Of a stretch of 64,000 bases of DNA, positions 37,018 to 45,615 are shown in pieces. The notes under the pieces are model-generated. The model did no database searches and was not told the origin of the DNA. It saw only the letters and a program-made list of their open reading frames with translations. This DNA is from Bacteroidota bacterium (GTDB taxonomy: Bacteria > Bacteroidota > Bacteroidia > Bacteroidales > Paludibacteraceae), in contig JAJYBB010000001.1 of NCBI GenBank assembly GCA_021779195.1, positions 62,001 to 126,000 of the forward strand, in the 5' to 3' direction. The translations under genes and the position numbers were made by a program. Every line of letters starts with the position of its first letter. The stretch's first letter is position 1.

Positions 37018-37458
37018 ATGAAAAAAGTATTCGTTTCTATGTTAGCAATTTGCTTTTTAGCAGCAATGACAGTTAATGCTCAAACTCCACAGATTTCTAA
37101 AAAAGGAGAAGTTAAAACTGAAGTAAAGAAGAAAGTTATTGAAAAAAAAGAAGCTGTAAAACATGATGCAAAGTTAAAAAAAGAAGATGCAGAAAATGAA
37201 ATGAAAGGCATGAAAGAAAAAGGCATGAACATGAAAGAAAAAGGTATGAACATGAAAGAAAAAGGCATGAACATGAAAGAAAAAGGTATGAACATGAAAG
37301 AAAAGGGCATGAACATGAAAGAAAAAGGCATGAAAGAAAAAGAAAGTATGGTGAAAGAAAAGAAAACAATCGAGAAAGGCATGAAAACTGAAAAAGGGAA
37401 AATGCAAAAAAGCATGAAGGAAGAAAAAGAAAATGTGAAAACTGAATTGAAAAAATAA
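37018..37458 (+). CDS. Secreted Lys/Glu/Met-rich repeat protein
   Basis: This 146-aa protein of unknown family has a signal peptide (MKKVFVSMLAICFLAAMTVNAQ) followed by an entirely charged, probably helical chain. Five tandem copies of MKEKGMN fill about residues 65-99, flanked by degenerate versions. It has no Cys, Trp or Tyr in the mature part. The composition resembles LEA-like or apolipoprotein-like extended helices. An antisense reading frame of similar length exists only because of the repeat bias. It ends before a strong terminator. Confidence 0.8.
   Translation: MKKVFVSMLAICFLAAMTVNAQTPQISKKGEVKTEVKKKVIEKKEAVKHDAKLKKEDAENEMKGMKEKGMNMKEKGMNMKEKGMNMKEKGMNMKEKGMNMKEKGMKEKESMVKEKKTIEKGMKTEKGKMQKSMKEEKENVKTELKK
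37210..37314 (+). repeat. Five 21-bp tandem repeats encoding MKEKGMN
   Basis: ATGAAAGAAAAAGG(C/T)ATGAAC repeats five times without interruption, then continues as a partial unit. The glycine codon alternates GGC, GGT, GGC, GGT, GGC, which suggests amplification of a 42-bp double unit. Copy number may vary between strains. Confidence 0.95.
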
Positions 37459-37589
37459 GAAGTTGAAGTAGAAAGTAGGTAGATATAGAACACGATGAAC
37501 TGTTTCAGTAAATATTTTTTCAAATTTCGGTCAAATAATTCATCCGATATTTTTAATTGACGACAAAAAACCTGAAATTAATAGGTCTT

Positions 37590-37626
37590 AAACGATTAGA
37601 AGATTTACTTCTAATCGTTTTTTTTC
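37590..37626 (+). terminator. Terminator of the repeat-protein gene
   Basis: AAACGATTAGAAG and CTTCTAATCGTTT form a perfect 13-bp stem with an ATTTA loop, followed by TTTTTT. Confidence 0.9.
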
Positions 37627-37670
37627 ACGATGCTTCAAAGATATCAAATATTATGCTTTCAGACATCGCA

Positions 37671-37707
37671 AAAAAAAATCCTACAAAACGATAATTTTGT
37701 AGGATTT
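37671..37707 (-). terminator. Terminator of tRNA-Val
   Basis: On the minus strand AAATCCTACAAAA and TTTTGTAGGATTT form a perfect 13-bp stem, followed by a T-run (A-run 37671-37678 on plus). It lies 36 bp after the tRNA. Confidence 0.88.
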
Positions 37708-37742
37708 GTCTTGCCGATGTAGTTTATCGGCTTGATCTATTG

Positions 37743-37817
37743 TGGGCGTTGAGGGATTCGAACCCCCGACCCTCTGCTTGTAAGGCAGATGCTCTGAACC
37801 AGCTGAGCTAAACGCCC
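37743..37817 (-). tRNA. tRNA-Val (anticodon UAC)
   Basis: The minus strand folds into a complete 75-nt cloverleaf: acceptor GGGCGTT/AACGCCC, D-stem GCTC/GAGC, anticodon stem TCTGC/GCAGA with loop CTTACAA (anticodon TAC), T-stem GGGGG/CCCTC with TTCGAAT, and discriminator A. The 3' CCA is not encoded. It reads GUA, and by wobble other Val codons. Confidence 0.97.
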
Positions 37818-37860
37818 GAAATGTGAATTTTGTTTATTGTGCCTTTCTTTAAAAGCGTTG

Positions 37861-37891
37861 CAAAGATACTGCTTTTTTTATATTCTGCAAA
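37861..37891 (-). promoter_or_regulatory. Promoter of tRNA-Val
   Basis: On the minus strand TTTG (37891-37888), a 19-nt gap and TATCTTTG (37868-37861) match the Bacteroidota consensus, about 44 nt before the tRNA. Confidence 0.8.
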
Positions 37892-37947
37892 TTTTATATC
37901 GTGTTTTTTTTGAAAAAATAAATATTCACTTTTTTAAAATATGCTGA

Positions 37948-37979
37948 TTTTAGGCATCCGATAAAAAAACGTACCTTTG
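37948..37979 (+). promoter_or_regulatory. Promoter of der
   Basis: TACCTTTG (37972-37979) with TTTT at the -33 position 20 nt upstream. The leader is about 95 nt. Confidence 0.65.
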
Positions 37980-38077
37980 CAAACAAAATATTTGCACCCA
38001 ATGTTCTTGGTTTGAGAAAATCAGAACATTTATAACAAAGGAATGTGAATATCTAACATATTAGATATAAATAAATT

Positions 38078-39391
38078 ATGGGAAATATTGTTGCAATCGT
38101 TGGTCGTCCAAATGTGGGTAAATCAACTCTTTTTAATAGACTCACTCAAAGCAGAAGAGCCATTGTAGATGATGAAGCCGGAACTACACGCGACCGTCAA
38201 TATGGTAGAAGCGAGTGGAATGGGCGTGAATTTTCAGTAATTGATACCGGTGGTTGGGTTGTTAATTCAACCGACATTTTTGAAGGAGAAATTAAACGCC
38301 ACGTGATGCTCGCAATAGAAGAAGCTGATGTAATCATTTTCATGTTAGACGTACAAAGCGGAATCACCGATTATGATTTAGAAGTTGCACAAATTCTACG
38401 GGGAAATAAAAAACCGTTGATTGTCGTATCAAATAAAGTTGACACTTACGACCTTCAATATCAGGCAGCAGAATTTTACAAACTCGGATTAGGAGAACCT
38501 TTTTTGATATCGGCTGTCAATGGTTTAGGAACGGGCGAACTTTTAGATAAACTTCTGTCCTATTTTAAACCCGAAACCGCTAATGAAACCGATGAAAATC
38601 TTCCTCGTTTTGCAGTTGTAGGTCGTCCTAATGCGGGTAAATCTTCAATGATTAATGCATTCATCGGCGAAGAGCGAACAATCGTAACCGATATAGCTGG
38701 AACAACCAGAGATTCAATTTATACACGCTTTAATAAATTCGGTTACAATTTTTATTTAGTTGATACAGCCGGAATTCGAAAAAAAGCGAAAGTTTATGAG
38801 GATTTGGAATATTATTCTGTAGTTCGTGCTATTCGTGCTATTGAAAATGCTGACGTTTGCATTTTAATGTTAGATGCAACACGTGGACTCGAAAGTCAGG
38901 ATTTGAATATCTTTTCATTAATTCAGAAAAACAAAAAAGGATTAGTTATTTGTGTCAATAAATGGGATTTAATTGCCGACAAAGAATCCAATGATATAAA
39001 AAAAATTGAAGCTTCCATCCGTGAAAGATTTTCACCATTTGTAGACTTTCCTATTATTTTCACTTCGGTACTCACCAAACAAAGAATCTTCAAAGTTTTG
39101 GAAACTGCAGTTCAGGTTTACGAAAACAAGCAAAGAAAAATTTCCACTGCAAAACTGAACGAATACCTTTTGCCCGCTATTGAAAATTATCCGCCACCTG
39201 CAATAAAAGGGAAATACATTAAAATAAAGTACGTTACACAGCTACCGGATACTCTGGTACCTACTTTTCTGTTTTTTGCTAATTTACCTCAGTACGTAAA
39301 AGAACCATACAAACGTTTCTTAGAAAACAAGATCCGTTCACAATATGAATTTACGGGCACACCAATTCAAATTTTTATCCGCCAAAAATAA
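38078..39391 (+). CDS. der: Ribosome biogenesis GTPase Der
   Basis: Der (EngA) is an essential double GTPase for 50S assembly. The 437-aa protein has two tandem G domains with P-loops GRPNVGKST (about residue 8) and GRPNAGKSS (about 185), DTGG and DTAG switch motifs, SNKVD and VNKWD base-recognition motifs, and a C-terminal KH-like domain. It is transcribed alone and converges with a DUF4270 gene through a shared terminator. Confidence 0.98.
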   Translation: MGNIVAIVGRPNVGKSTLFNRLTQSRRAIVDDEAGTTRDRQYGRSEWNGREFSVIDTGGWVVNSTDIFEGEIKRHVMLAIEEADVIIFMLDVQSGITDYDLEVAQILRGNKKPLIVVSNKVDTYDLQYQAAEFYKLGLGEPFLISAVNGLGTGELLDKLLSYFKPETANETDENLPRFAVVGRPNAGKSSMINAFIGEERTIVTDIAGTTRDSIYTRFNKFGYNFYLVDTAGIRKKAKVYEDLEYYSVVRAIRAIENADVCILMLDATRGLESQDLNIFSLIQKNKKGLVICVNKWDLIADKESNDIKKIEASIRERFSPFVDFPIIFTSVLTKQRIFKVLETAVQVYENKQRKISTAKLNEYLLPAIENYPPPAIKGKYIKIKYVTQLPDTLVPTFLFFANLPQYVKEPYKRFLENKIRSQYEFTGTPIQIFIRQK

Positions 39392-39444
39392 TTTAGTTCA
39401 TAAGACAGTTGAAAGATTTTTCATTCATTTGAGAACGCACAAAT

Positions 39445-39483
39445 AAAAAAGCAGTAAAAATTAATTTCTTTACTGCTTTTTTA
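39445..39483. terminator. Bidirectional terminator between der and the DUF4270 gene
   Basis: An AAAAAAGCAGTAAA arm pairs with TTTACTGCTTTTTT across a short AT loop, with A- and T-runs on either side. It lies between convergent genes. Confidence 0.85.
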
Positions 39484-39502
39484 TTGATTAATATTTTGGA
39501 TA

Positions 39503-40894
39503 TTAAAATCCGCTGTAAACCATACTCAAACGCATAGGTGAGGTAGAATTTTGTCCACTTTTAATAGTTACTGCGCTCATTAATGGTTGTTGCTTTATAC
39601 TTGTTAAAGTACTGGTTCCCGTACTGCTATTGGTTGTATATTTAACACTTACTGGTACCAACCTGAAAAGCAAATGATCATCAGGTTCTGTTTTATTATA
39701 ACTGGCTTTCTTCAACTCGTTAGCAATCAATTTAGCAATATTAAATGAATAATAATATTCATAAAGCCCGGTGGTAGAGTTCAATGATTTTGTGTACGAA
39801 GCTAAAATTGAGCATGTATCGGATGGCAATTGATTAGTTTTAAAGAAATCGGTCAATGCTGACTCTTTTATCAACAGCATATACTGAACCATTGGCAAAT
39901 GCAAAGCCGAGCTGTCAAGTTCAGTGGCTTCGACCTTTATTATTGCACTATTCAAAATTAATTTTTTATTGCCGATAGCAGTAAGCATACGCGATTTAAT
40001 CCTTCTTAAAGGGACAATTAGGCGTGTTTGAATATTTGCCGGAGACGAAATATAATTTACATTTGGCTTTGCATTTAATTGCTGTCTGATCGCAGTAGTA
40101 TCGGGATGTAAAAATCGATTAACCTGTCGTACTTCAGAATTTGCAGGAAAAGTAATCACACTGTTCACCACCGTATCTTTTCCCAACTTATTATAAGTGT
40201 AGTGAAAATAATAATCCAAATCTATCTGACTTATATTCAGCAGTGTTGCTGTTCCAAAATCAGCAGATATATACATTCCTTTGAAAAAGTTATTTGTAAA
40301 ATCACTTTCACCAGTATAATAAGATTTTGTAGTATCAGGGAAAAAGCGGGTTACAAAACTTTTCGACAATTTAAAAATAATGGAAGTTGAATCAGTTCGG
40401 GATTTCAAAGCATCCTTTGCTGAAAAAATCATATTTGACAATAAAATTGATTTATCGGTATAATCTGATGGATCTATATTTGAAGGATAGGATTTTGTAT
40501 ATTGAAATGTGCTTTTATTCATCTCATAAATATTCACATTCATAGGAGAATAACTATCACCAAACCAAGTCCTATAGTACAATACCACCTTAGCTGAATC
40601 AGGCTGAGAGCGTGGAGGAAATTTAAACCCAATAGGACAGTTGACTTGAGCCAGAATATCAGCTTCGGTAGTCCCGTACTTAGCATCATTAAAAGATCCA
40701 AGAAGAAATGAATCCTGTCGTTGAGTCATATTTTCTACAAACACATTTTCGGTGGTCAGCGCAAAAGTATCAGTGGCAATATTAATTGCATCAGAAGTGG
40801 GTTGAATCGAAACGCCCATGTCTTTCAATGAGTCTGTACAAGAAAAAACGAGAAATGAAAAACAAATGAGGATGAAGAATGTATATGATTTCAT
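39503..40894 (-). CDS. DUF4270 family lipoprotein
   Basis: This 463-aa protein has a signal ending LVFSCTDS (lipobox Cys19) and the N-terminal DMGVSIQPTSDAINI segment and later FLLGSFNDAKYGTTEADILAQVNCP, both typical of the DUF4270 family, found almost only in Bacteroidota next to the small GT5 glycogen-synthase gene and panC, as here. The function is unknown; it is an envelope lipoprotein. It lies 143 bp after the GT5 gene on the same strand. Confidence 0.9.
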   Translation of the reverse strand: MKSYTFFILICFSFLVFSCTDSLKDMGVSIQPTSDAINIATDTFALTTENVFVENMTQRQDSFLLGSFNDAKYGTTEADILAQVNCPIGFKFPPRSQPDSAKVVLYYRTWFGDSYSPMNVNIYEMNKSTFQYTKSYPSNIDPSDYTDKSILLSNMIFSAKDALKSRTDSTSIIFKLSKSFVTRFFPDTTKSYYTGESDFTNNFFKGMYISADFGTATLLNISQIDLDYYFHYTYNKLGKDTVVNSVITFPANSEVRQVNRFLHPDTTAIRQQLNAKPNVNYISSPANIQTRLIVPLRRIKSRMLTAIGNKKLILNSAIIKVEATELDSSALHLPMVQYMLLIKESALTDFFKTNQLPSDTCSILASYTKSLNSTTGLYEYYYSFNIAKLIANELKKASYNKTEPDDHLLFRLVPVSVKYTTNSSTGTSTLTSIKQQPLMSAVTIKSGQNSTSPMRLSMVYSGF

Positions 40895-41037
40895 TTGACA
40901 AATATTGATTTTAAAAAATCAAAAAGAAGTGTAAGAAAATAATAATAAAACTCTGCAATTTAACTCAAAAAAAATCACTTGAATTATTGCCGTTACATTA
41001 AACGGCATAAATTAGAAAAATTATATTAGTTACTGAA

Positions 41038-41847
41038 TTAAATAATCTCATAAAACTTAATGTAAGCATCAACATAATCAGCACTATTTTGAAAAGGCAA
41101 AAACTTTGATTTTTTAGAAACCACATAATCAACAACTTGTTGATTCACTTCTTTACTCGCCTGTATAACACCATCCGAATAATCGATAGCTAATTTATTA
41201 AGCGCGACATAATCAATCACTTTATCTTTAACATGTACGACATGCTTTTTTTCAATTCCTTCTAATAAAAGTCTTTTAGCAAACAAACTTCTGAATGGCT
41301 TTTTAAATTCATCATTGAAAAGCGAATAAACCACTTTTGAATTTTTAAAAAAAGGATCATCATGATAAGCCTTTTTGATATAAAGAGGAGCTAAAGCCGT
41401 CATCCAACCTTGACAATGAATGACATCGGGAGTCCAACGAAGTTTCTTAACCGTTTCCATCACACCGCGAACAAAAAAAATAGTTCGTTCGTCGTTATCA
41501 TCATACTCCTCGTCATTTTCATCGGCAATGGTATTTTTCCTATGAAAATAATCTTCGTTATCGATAAAATAAATTTGCAATCGGGCAGATTGAATCGAAG
41601 CAACTTTAATAATCAACGGATGATCGGTATCATCGATGATCAAATTCATTCCTGATAAACGAATAACTTCATGTAACTGATTTCGACGTTCATTGACAGC
41701 ACCGAATTTCGGCATAAATGTTCGAGTTTCAAGTCCTCTATCTTGCACTGCTTGAGGTAAATACCTCCCCATGTTTGATAATTCGGATTCCGGTAAATAA
41801 GGAAAAATCTCTTGCGAGATATACAATACTTTGATAACTTTTTTCAT
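41038..41847 (-). CDS. GT5-type glycogen/starch synthase, N-terminal domain only
   Basis: The 269-aa protein corresponds to the N-terminal Rossmann half of ADP-glucose-type glycogen synthase: KVLYISQEIFPYLPESELSNMGRYLPQAV, ETRTFMPKFGAVNERRNQLHEVIRL, DVIHCQGWMTALAPLYIK. The C-terminal half with the catalytic nucleotide-sugar site is absent. This short protein is common in Bacteroidota beside panC, so it is not a recent truncation. Whether it has any transferase activity is doubtful. Confidence 0.88.
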   Translation of the reverse strand: MKKVIKVLYISQEIFPYLPESELSNMGRYLPQAVQDRGLETRTFMPKFGAVNERRNQLHEVIRLSGMNLIIDDTDHPLIIKVASIQSARLQIYFIDNEDYFHRKNTIADENDEEYDDNDERTIFFVRGVMETVKKLRWTPDVIHCQGWMTALAPLYIKKAYHDDPFFKNSKVVYSLFNDEFKKPFRSLFAKRLLLEGIEKKHVVHVKDKVIDYVALNKLAIDYSDGVIQASKEVNQQVVDYVVSKKSKFLPFQNSADYVDAYIKFYEII

Positions 41848-41888
41848 GCTTTTAAAAATCCGAAGCTAATAAGCTGTTTTTCGGTATG

Positions 41889-41896
41889 CAAAGATA
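41889..41896 (-). promoter_or_regulatory. -7 element of the GT5 gene
   Basis: TATCTTTG on the minus strand about 40 bp before the ATG; the -33 region is only loosely matched. Confidence 0.5.
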
Positions 41897-42221
41897 TATA
41901 AAAAAAATCGGATATAAACAAGTACAAAATGCTTCATTGTTAACACAAAACAATTGATTAATAACTTATTCAAAAATATACTGCAAACATTTTAATGATA
42001 TATCATTGAACAGCAATTTAATATCAAAATGAACTGTAAATAAAAAAAAAAAATCGGAGACTCAATTTATAAAAGTTTAACCAAGAAAAATTGAACTTTG
42101 TGTCGATGAAAATGAATCACCTACAATCAGGTTAAATGCGATTAATAGACAGGACTTAAATGCTTTAAATCGAAAATATATTATCTGGAATCATTATTAA
42201 CCGAATTACAATAAGTTTTAG
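41897..42221. other. Divergent spacer between the GT5 gene and panC
   Basis: This AT-rich stretch has no gene I can support. It holds the promoters of the two divergent genes at its edges; homopolymer A-runs are present near 42040. Confidence 0.5.
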
Positions 42222-42229
42222 TACTTTTG
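42222..42229 (+). promoter_or_regulatory. -7 element of panC
   Basis: TACTTTTG followed by CAACG, about 60 nt before the panC ATG. No clear -33 TTTG. Confidence 0.55.
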
Positions 42230-42290
42230 CAACGAATTTTCAGCGCTAATTTTCTTATGGGATTAAAACGGTGAATCTATTCAAAATCAA

Positions 42291-43142
42291 ATGAAAATTA
42301 TACATAAAATCGATGAACTAAAGTCCGAAATTGAGACGTATCGTTCGGACAAAAAAAATATAGGTTTTGTTCCCACAATGGGCGCATTACATGAAGGTCA
42401 TATCAGTTTGGTGCAACGTTGCGTCCAAGAAAATGATATTTGTATCATCAGCATTTTTGTAAATCCGACTCAATTTAATAATTCTGAAGATCTTGCAAAA
42501 TATCCACGCGATTTGAAACAAGATTCAGAAATGCTTGAAAAAGCAGGTTGTAACTTAGTTTTCAATCCTGATCCTCGCGAAATCTATACCGAAGCAGAAC
42601 TTTCAAACACTTTCAATTTCGATTTTGAAGGGTTGGATCAGGTAATGGAAGGAAAATTTCGCCCCGGACATTTCAATGGTGTAGTACAAATTGTAAGCAA
42701 ATTATTCAACCTTATTCAACCTCAAAAAGCTTACTTTGGAGAAAAAGATTTTCAGCAACTTGCCATTATTCATTTAATGGTCACAAAATTAAAAATGAAC
42801 ACTGAAATTGTTGATTGTCAAATTATCCGAGAACAGAGTGGCTTAGCCATGAGCAGCCGCAACGCGCGATTGACTACCGAGCAGCGCAAAAATGCAGCTC
42901 AAATTTCAAAAGTTCTGTTCGAAAGTCGTAACTTTGTACTTCAATCTTCACCGGAAGAATTAAAAAACAGGGTTATTACTCAAATTAATAATACACCCGA
43001 TTTAAAAGTCGAGTATTTTGAAATCGTCGACAGTGAATCATTGCAGCCTATCGTAAATACTTGGAAAAGAAAAGCTATAGGCTGTATTGCGGTATTCTGC
43101 GGAGAAGTCAGACTGATTGATAATGTCAGACTCAACCCTTAA
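42291..43142 (+). CDS. panC: Pantoate--beta-alanine ligase
   Basis: PanC condenses pantoate and beta-alanine using ATP, the last step of pantothenate synthesis. The 283-aa protein has the nucleotidyl-transferase motif FVPTMGALHEGHISLV, IFVNPTQFNNSEDLAKYPR, GKFRPGHFNGVVQIVSKLFNLIQPQKAYFGEKDFQQL and the KMSKS-like segment GLAMSSRNARL. It is followed by panD, 39 bp downstream, forming the usual panCD pair. Confidence 0.98.
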   Translation: MKIIHKIDELKSEIETYRSDKKNIGFVPTMGALHEGHISLVQRCVQENDICIISIFVNPTQFNNSEDLAKYPRDLKQDSEMLEKAGCNLVFNPDPREIYTEAELSNTFNFDFEGLDQVMEGKFRPGHFNGVVQIVSKLFNLIQPQKAYFGEKDFQQLAIIHLMVTKLKMNTEIVDCQIIREQSGLAMSSRNARLTTEQRKNAAQISKVLFESRNFVLQSSPEELKNRVITQINNTPDLKVEYFEIVDSESLQPIVNTWKRKAIGCIAVFCGEVRLIDNVRLNP

Positions 43143-43181
43143 TTTTCACAGATTAAAATTAAAGCAAATAAATAAAAAAAC

Positions 43182-43532
43182 ATGTTAGTCCACGTTCTTA
43201 AATCAAAAATTCATCGGGCAAAAGTAACTGAAGCCAATCTCAATTATATCGGAAGCATCACTATTGATCAAGATTTAATGGACGCGGCTAATATTATTGC
43301 AAACGAAAAAGTTAGCATTGTGAACAACAACAATGGTGAACGCATTGAAACATATGTCATTCCGGGCGAACGCGGCTCTGGAGTAATTTGCCTTAACGGT
43401 GCTGCAGCTCGAAAAGTTCAACCGGACGACATCGTTATAATTATGGCTTACACATTGATGGAATTTGAAGAAGCAAAACTATTTAAACCAAGCATTATTT
43501 ATCCCGATAGTGCTACGAATAAATTGATATAA
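43182..43532 (+). CDS. panD: Aspartate 1-decarboxylase
   Basis: PanD makes beta-alanine from aspartate for PanC. The 116-aa pro-enzyme cleaves itself at a Gly-Ser bond, seen here as the conserved YIGSITID (cleavage between G and S around residues 24-25), to form the pyruvoyl cofactor. The motifs [43 protein letters not shown] complete the match. Confidence 0.98.
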   Translation: MLVHVLKSKIHRAKVTEANLNYIGSITIDQDLMDAANIIANEKVSIVNNNNGERIETYVIPGERGSGVICLNGAAARKVQPDDIVIIMAYTLMEFEEAKLFKPSIIYPDSATNKLI

Positions 43533-43698
43533 CTAATTATTTAAGATAGTGTTATATTAAACCGATAATGACGTTCTGATTTTTCATATATCATTGATTC
43601 AAAAAATTAAAAATTAACTTTACAATAGTCGAAGTTTTTTTAAACATTACCAGGCAACCCATCAATCCACTATTCAGTAACCTAAAAAAATCCGTTCA

Positions 43699-44298
43699 AT
43701 GAAGGTTGTAATTATAAAATACAATGCAGGAAATATTCGGTCAGTGCTCTTTGCTTTAGAACGTATTGGTGTAAAAGCAATTGTTACGGATGATGTGAAT
43801 GAAATAAAAACAGCTGATCGGGTAATTTTTCCTGGTGTAGGTGAAGCTTCATCAGCCATGAAATACCTCAAAGAAAAGGGATTAGACAAAATTATATGTT
43901 CACTCACGCAACCAGTACTGGGCATTTGTCTTGGAATGCAATTAATGTGTTCGTATTCTGAAGAAAACAACACTGATTGCCTTGGAATTTTCAATCAACA
44001 AGTAAAGCGTTTTACAGATGATAATTTGAAAATACCTCAAATTGGGTGGAACAATATTCGCGATTTGAAATCGCCTTTATTTCAGCATATCAATGAAAAT
44101 GCCTTTATGTATTTTGTTCACAGTTACTATGTTGAAAATTGCCAAAATGCCATTGCCAAAACTGACTACATAACAGAATTTAGCGCAGCACTACATAAAA
44201 ATAATTTTTTTGCGGTGCAGTTCCATCCTGAAAAATCAGGCGAAACGGGGCAACTCGTTCTGGAAAATTTCATATCAAATTTAGGGGTTGAATCATAA
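43699..44298 (+). CDS. hisH: Imidazole glycerol phosphate synthase subunit HisH
   Basis: HisH is the class I glutaminase that feeds ammonia to HisF in histidine synthesis. The 199-aa protein has the catalytic triad Cys in VLGICLGMQLM and His/Glu in FHPEKSGETG, plus the N-terminal IIKYNAGNIRSVLFAL. It stands alone here, without hisF or hisA. A distant hisF, or a HisH-like role in surface-sugar amidation, are alternatives. Confidence 0.9.
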   Translation: MKVVIIKYNAGNIRSVLFALERIGVKAIVTDDVNEIKTADRVIFPGVGEASSAMKYLKEKGLDKIICSLTQPVLGICLGMQLMCSYSEENNTDCLGIFNQQVKRFTDDNLKIPQIGWNNIRDLKSPLFQHINENAFMYFVHSYYVENCQNAIAKTDYITEFSAALHKNNFFAVQFHPEKSGETGQLVLENFISNLGVES

Positions 44299-44394
44299 AA
44301 TGAACAACAACATTTTTTACAAAATGATGTTTTAGTATATAACTAACTATAAAAAACTTACGTTTTTAAATTAAACATCTCAGGACTTTCATTC

Positions 44395-45525
44395 ATGACA
44401 TTTGAAATACTACATACCGACCCTAACAGTGCTGCTCGGGCAGGAAGATTAACAACAGATCACGGCGTAATCGAAACGCCGATTTTTATGCCTGTTGGAA
44501 CAGTAGCATCGGTAAAAGCCATTCATACCCACGAATTGAAAGAAGATATTAAAGCACAAATTATTCTTGGAAACACCTATCATTTGTACCTACGTCCGGG
44601 TATCGACACATTAGAACGTGCCGGCGGATTACATAAATTCAATGGCTGGGACAAACCGATTCTGACTGATAGCGGTGGTTTTCAGGTGTTTTCATTGTCA
44701 GAAAACAGAAAATTAAAAGAAGAAGGAGCTACCTTTCGTTCGCATATCGATGGAAGTAAACATCTCTTTACGCCCGAAAAAGTAGTAGATATTCAACGAA
44801 GTATTGGTGCCGACATCATGATGGCATTTGATGAATGTACTCCGGGAACTGCCGATTATTCTTACGCAAAGAAATCAATGGAGTTAACCCATCGATGGCT
44901 GGAACGTGGCTTAAAAAGTTTTGCCAGTACGGAACCAAAATTCGGATTTAATCAAAGTTTTTTCCCGATAGTTCAGGGATGCGTTTATCCTGATTTACGA
45001 CGTCAATCAGCTGAATTTATAGCATCGCAACAACAGGATGGCAATGCCATAGGTGGATTGGCAGTAGGCGAACCTACTGAAATAATGTACGAAATGATTG
45101 AAGTAGTAAATGAAATTTTACCAAAAGATAAACCTCGATATTTAATGGGTGTAGGCACACCTCAGAATATTCTTGAAGCAATTGAACGGGGAGTCGATAT
45201 GTTTGACTGCGTAATGCCAACCCGCAATGGAAGAAATGGCATGTTATTCACTTCAAATGGAATCATGAACATGCGAAATGAAAAATGGAAAAACGACTTT
45301 TCTCCCTTAGATGAAATGGGCACTTCGTATGTCGATCATCAATATACTAAAGCCTATTTACGTCATCTTTTTATAAGCAAAGAACTATTAGCCATGCAAA
45401 TAGCATCCATTCATAATTTATCTTTTTATCTCTGGTTGATAAGTGAAGCCCGAAATCACATTCAAGCAGGTGATTTTATTTCATGGAAAAAAGGAATGAT
45501 CGAACAATTGGGGCAAAGAATGTAA
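44395..45525 (+). CDS. tgt: Queuine tRNA-ribosyltransferase
   Basis: Tgt swaps guanine 34 for the queuosine precursor preQ1 in GUN tRNAs. The 376-aa protein has the substrate-binding DSGGFQVFSL (catalytic Asp about 92), MMAFDECTPG, QGCVYPDLRRQSAE, GGLAVGEP, and FDCVMPTRNGRNG. The usual zinc motif C-x-C-x2-C before AYLRHLF is missing; the sequence there is PLDEMGTSYVDHQYTKAYLRHLF. The later IHN histidine is kept. The protein is otherwise full-length, so it may be zinc-independent. Confidence 0.95.
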   Translation: MTFEILHTDPNSAARAGRLTTDHGVIETPIFMPVGTVASVKAIHTHELKEDIKAQIILGNTYHLYLRPGIDTLERAGGLHKFNGWDKPILTDSGGFQVFSLSENRKLKEEGATFRSHIDGSKHLFTPEKVVDIQRSIGADIMMAFDECTPGTADYSYAKKSMELTHRWLERGLKSFASTEPKFGFNQSFFPIVQGCVYPDLRRQSAEFIASQQQDGNAIGGLAVGEPTEIMYEMIEVVNEILPKDKPRYLMGVGTPQNILEAIERGVDMFDCVMPTRNGRNGMLFTSNGIMNMRNEKWKNDFSPLDEMGTSYVDHQYTKAYLRHLFISKELLAMQIASIHNLSFYLWLISEARNHIQAGDFISWKKGMIEQLGQRM

Positions 45526-45615
45526 ATAAAGTAACTGAAAATAAAAAAAGTTATACAATGAAATATCTTTCAACTTCAAAAAATACTTTTTAATAAAGTA
45601 AAGAATTAAACTAAA

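Noticed and set aside
37210-37314. Regular 21-bp repeats considered as a CRISPR-like array
   Set aside because: The units are directly adjacent with no spacers and keep a coding frame.
37080-37523. 147-aa minus-strand ORF opposite the MKEKGMN repeat gene
   Set aside because: Its Phe/Ser-rich repeats are the mirror of the real repeats; the plus frame has a signal peptide and a terminator.
41038-41847. GT5 gene considered as a recently truncated pseudogene
   Set aside because: The frame is intact, a promoter is present and the same short form is usual beside panC in this phylum.
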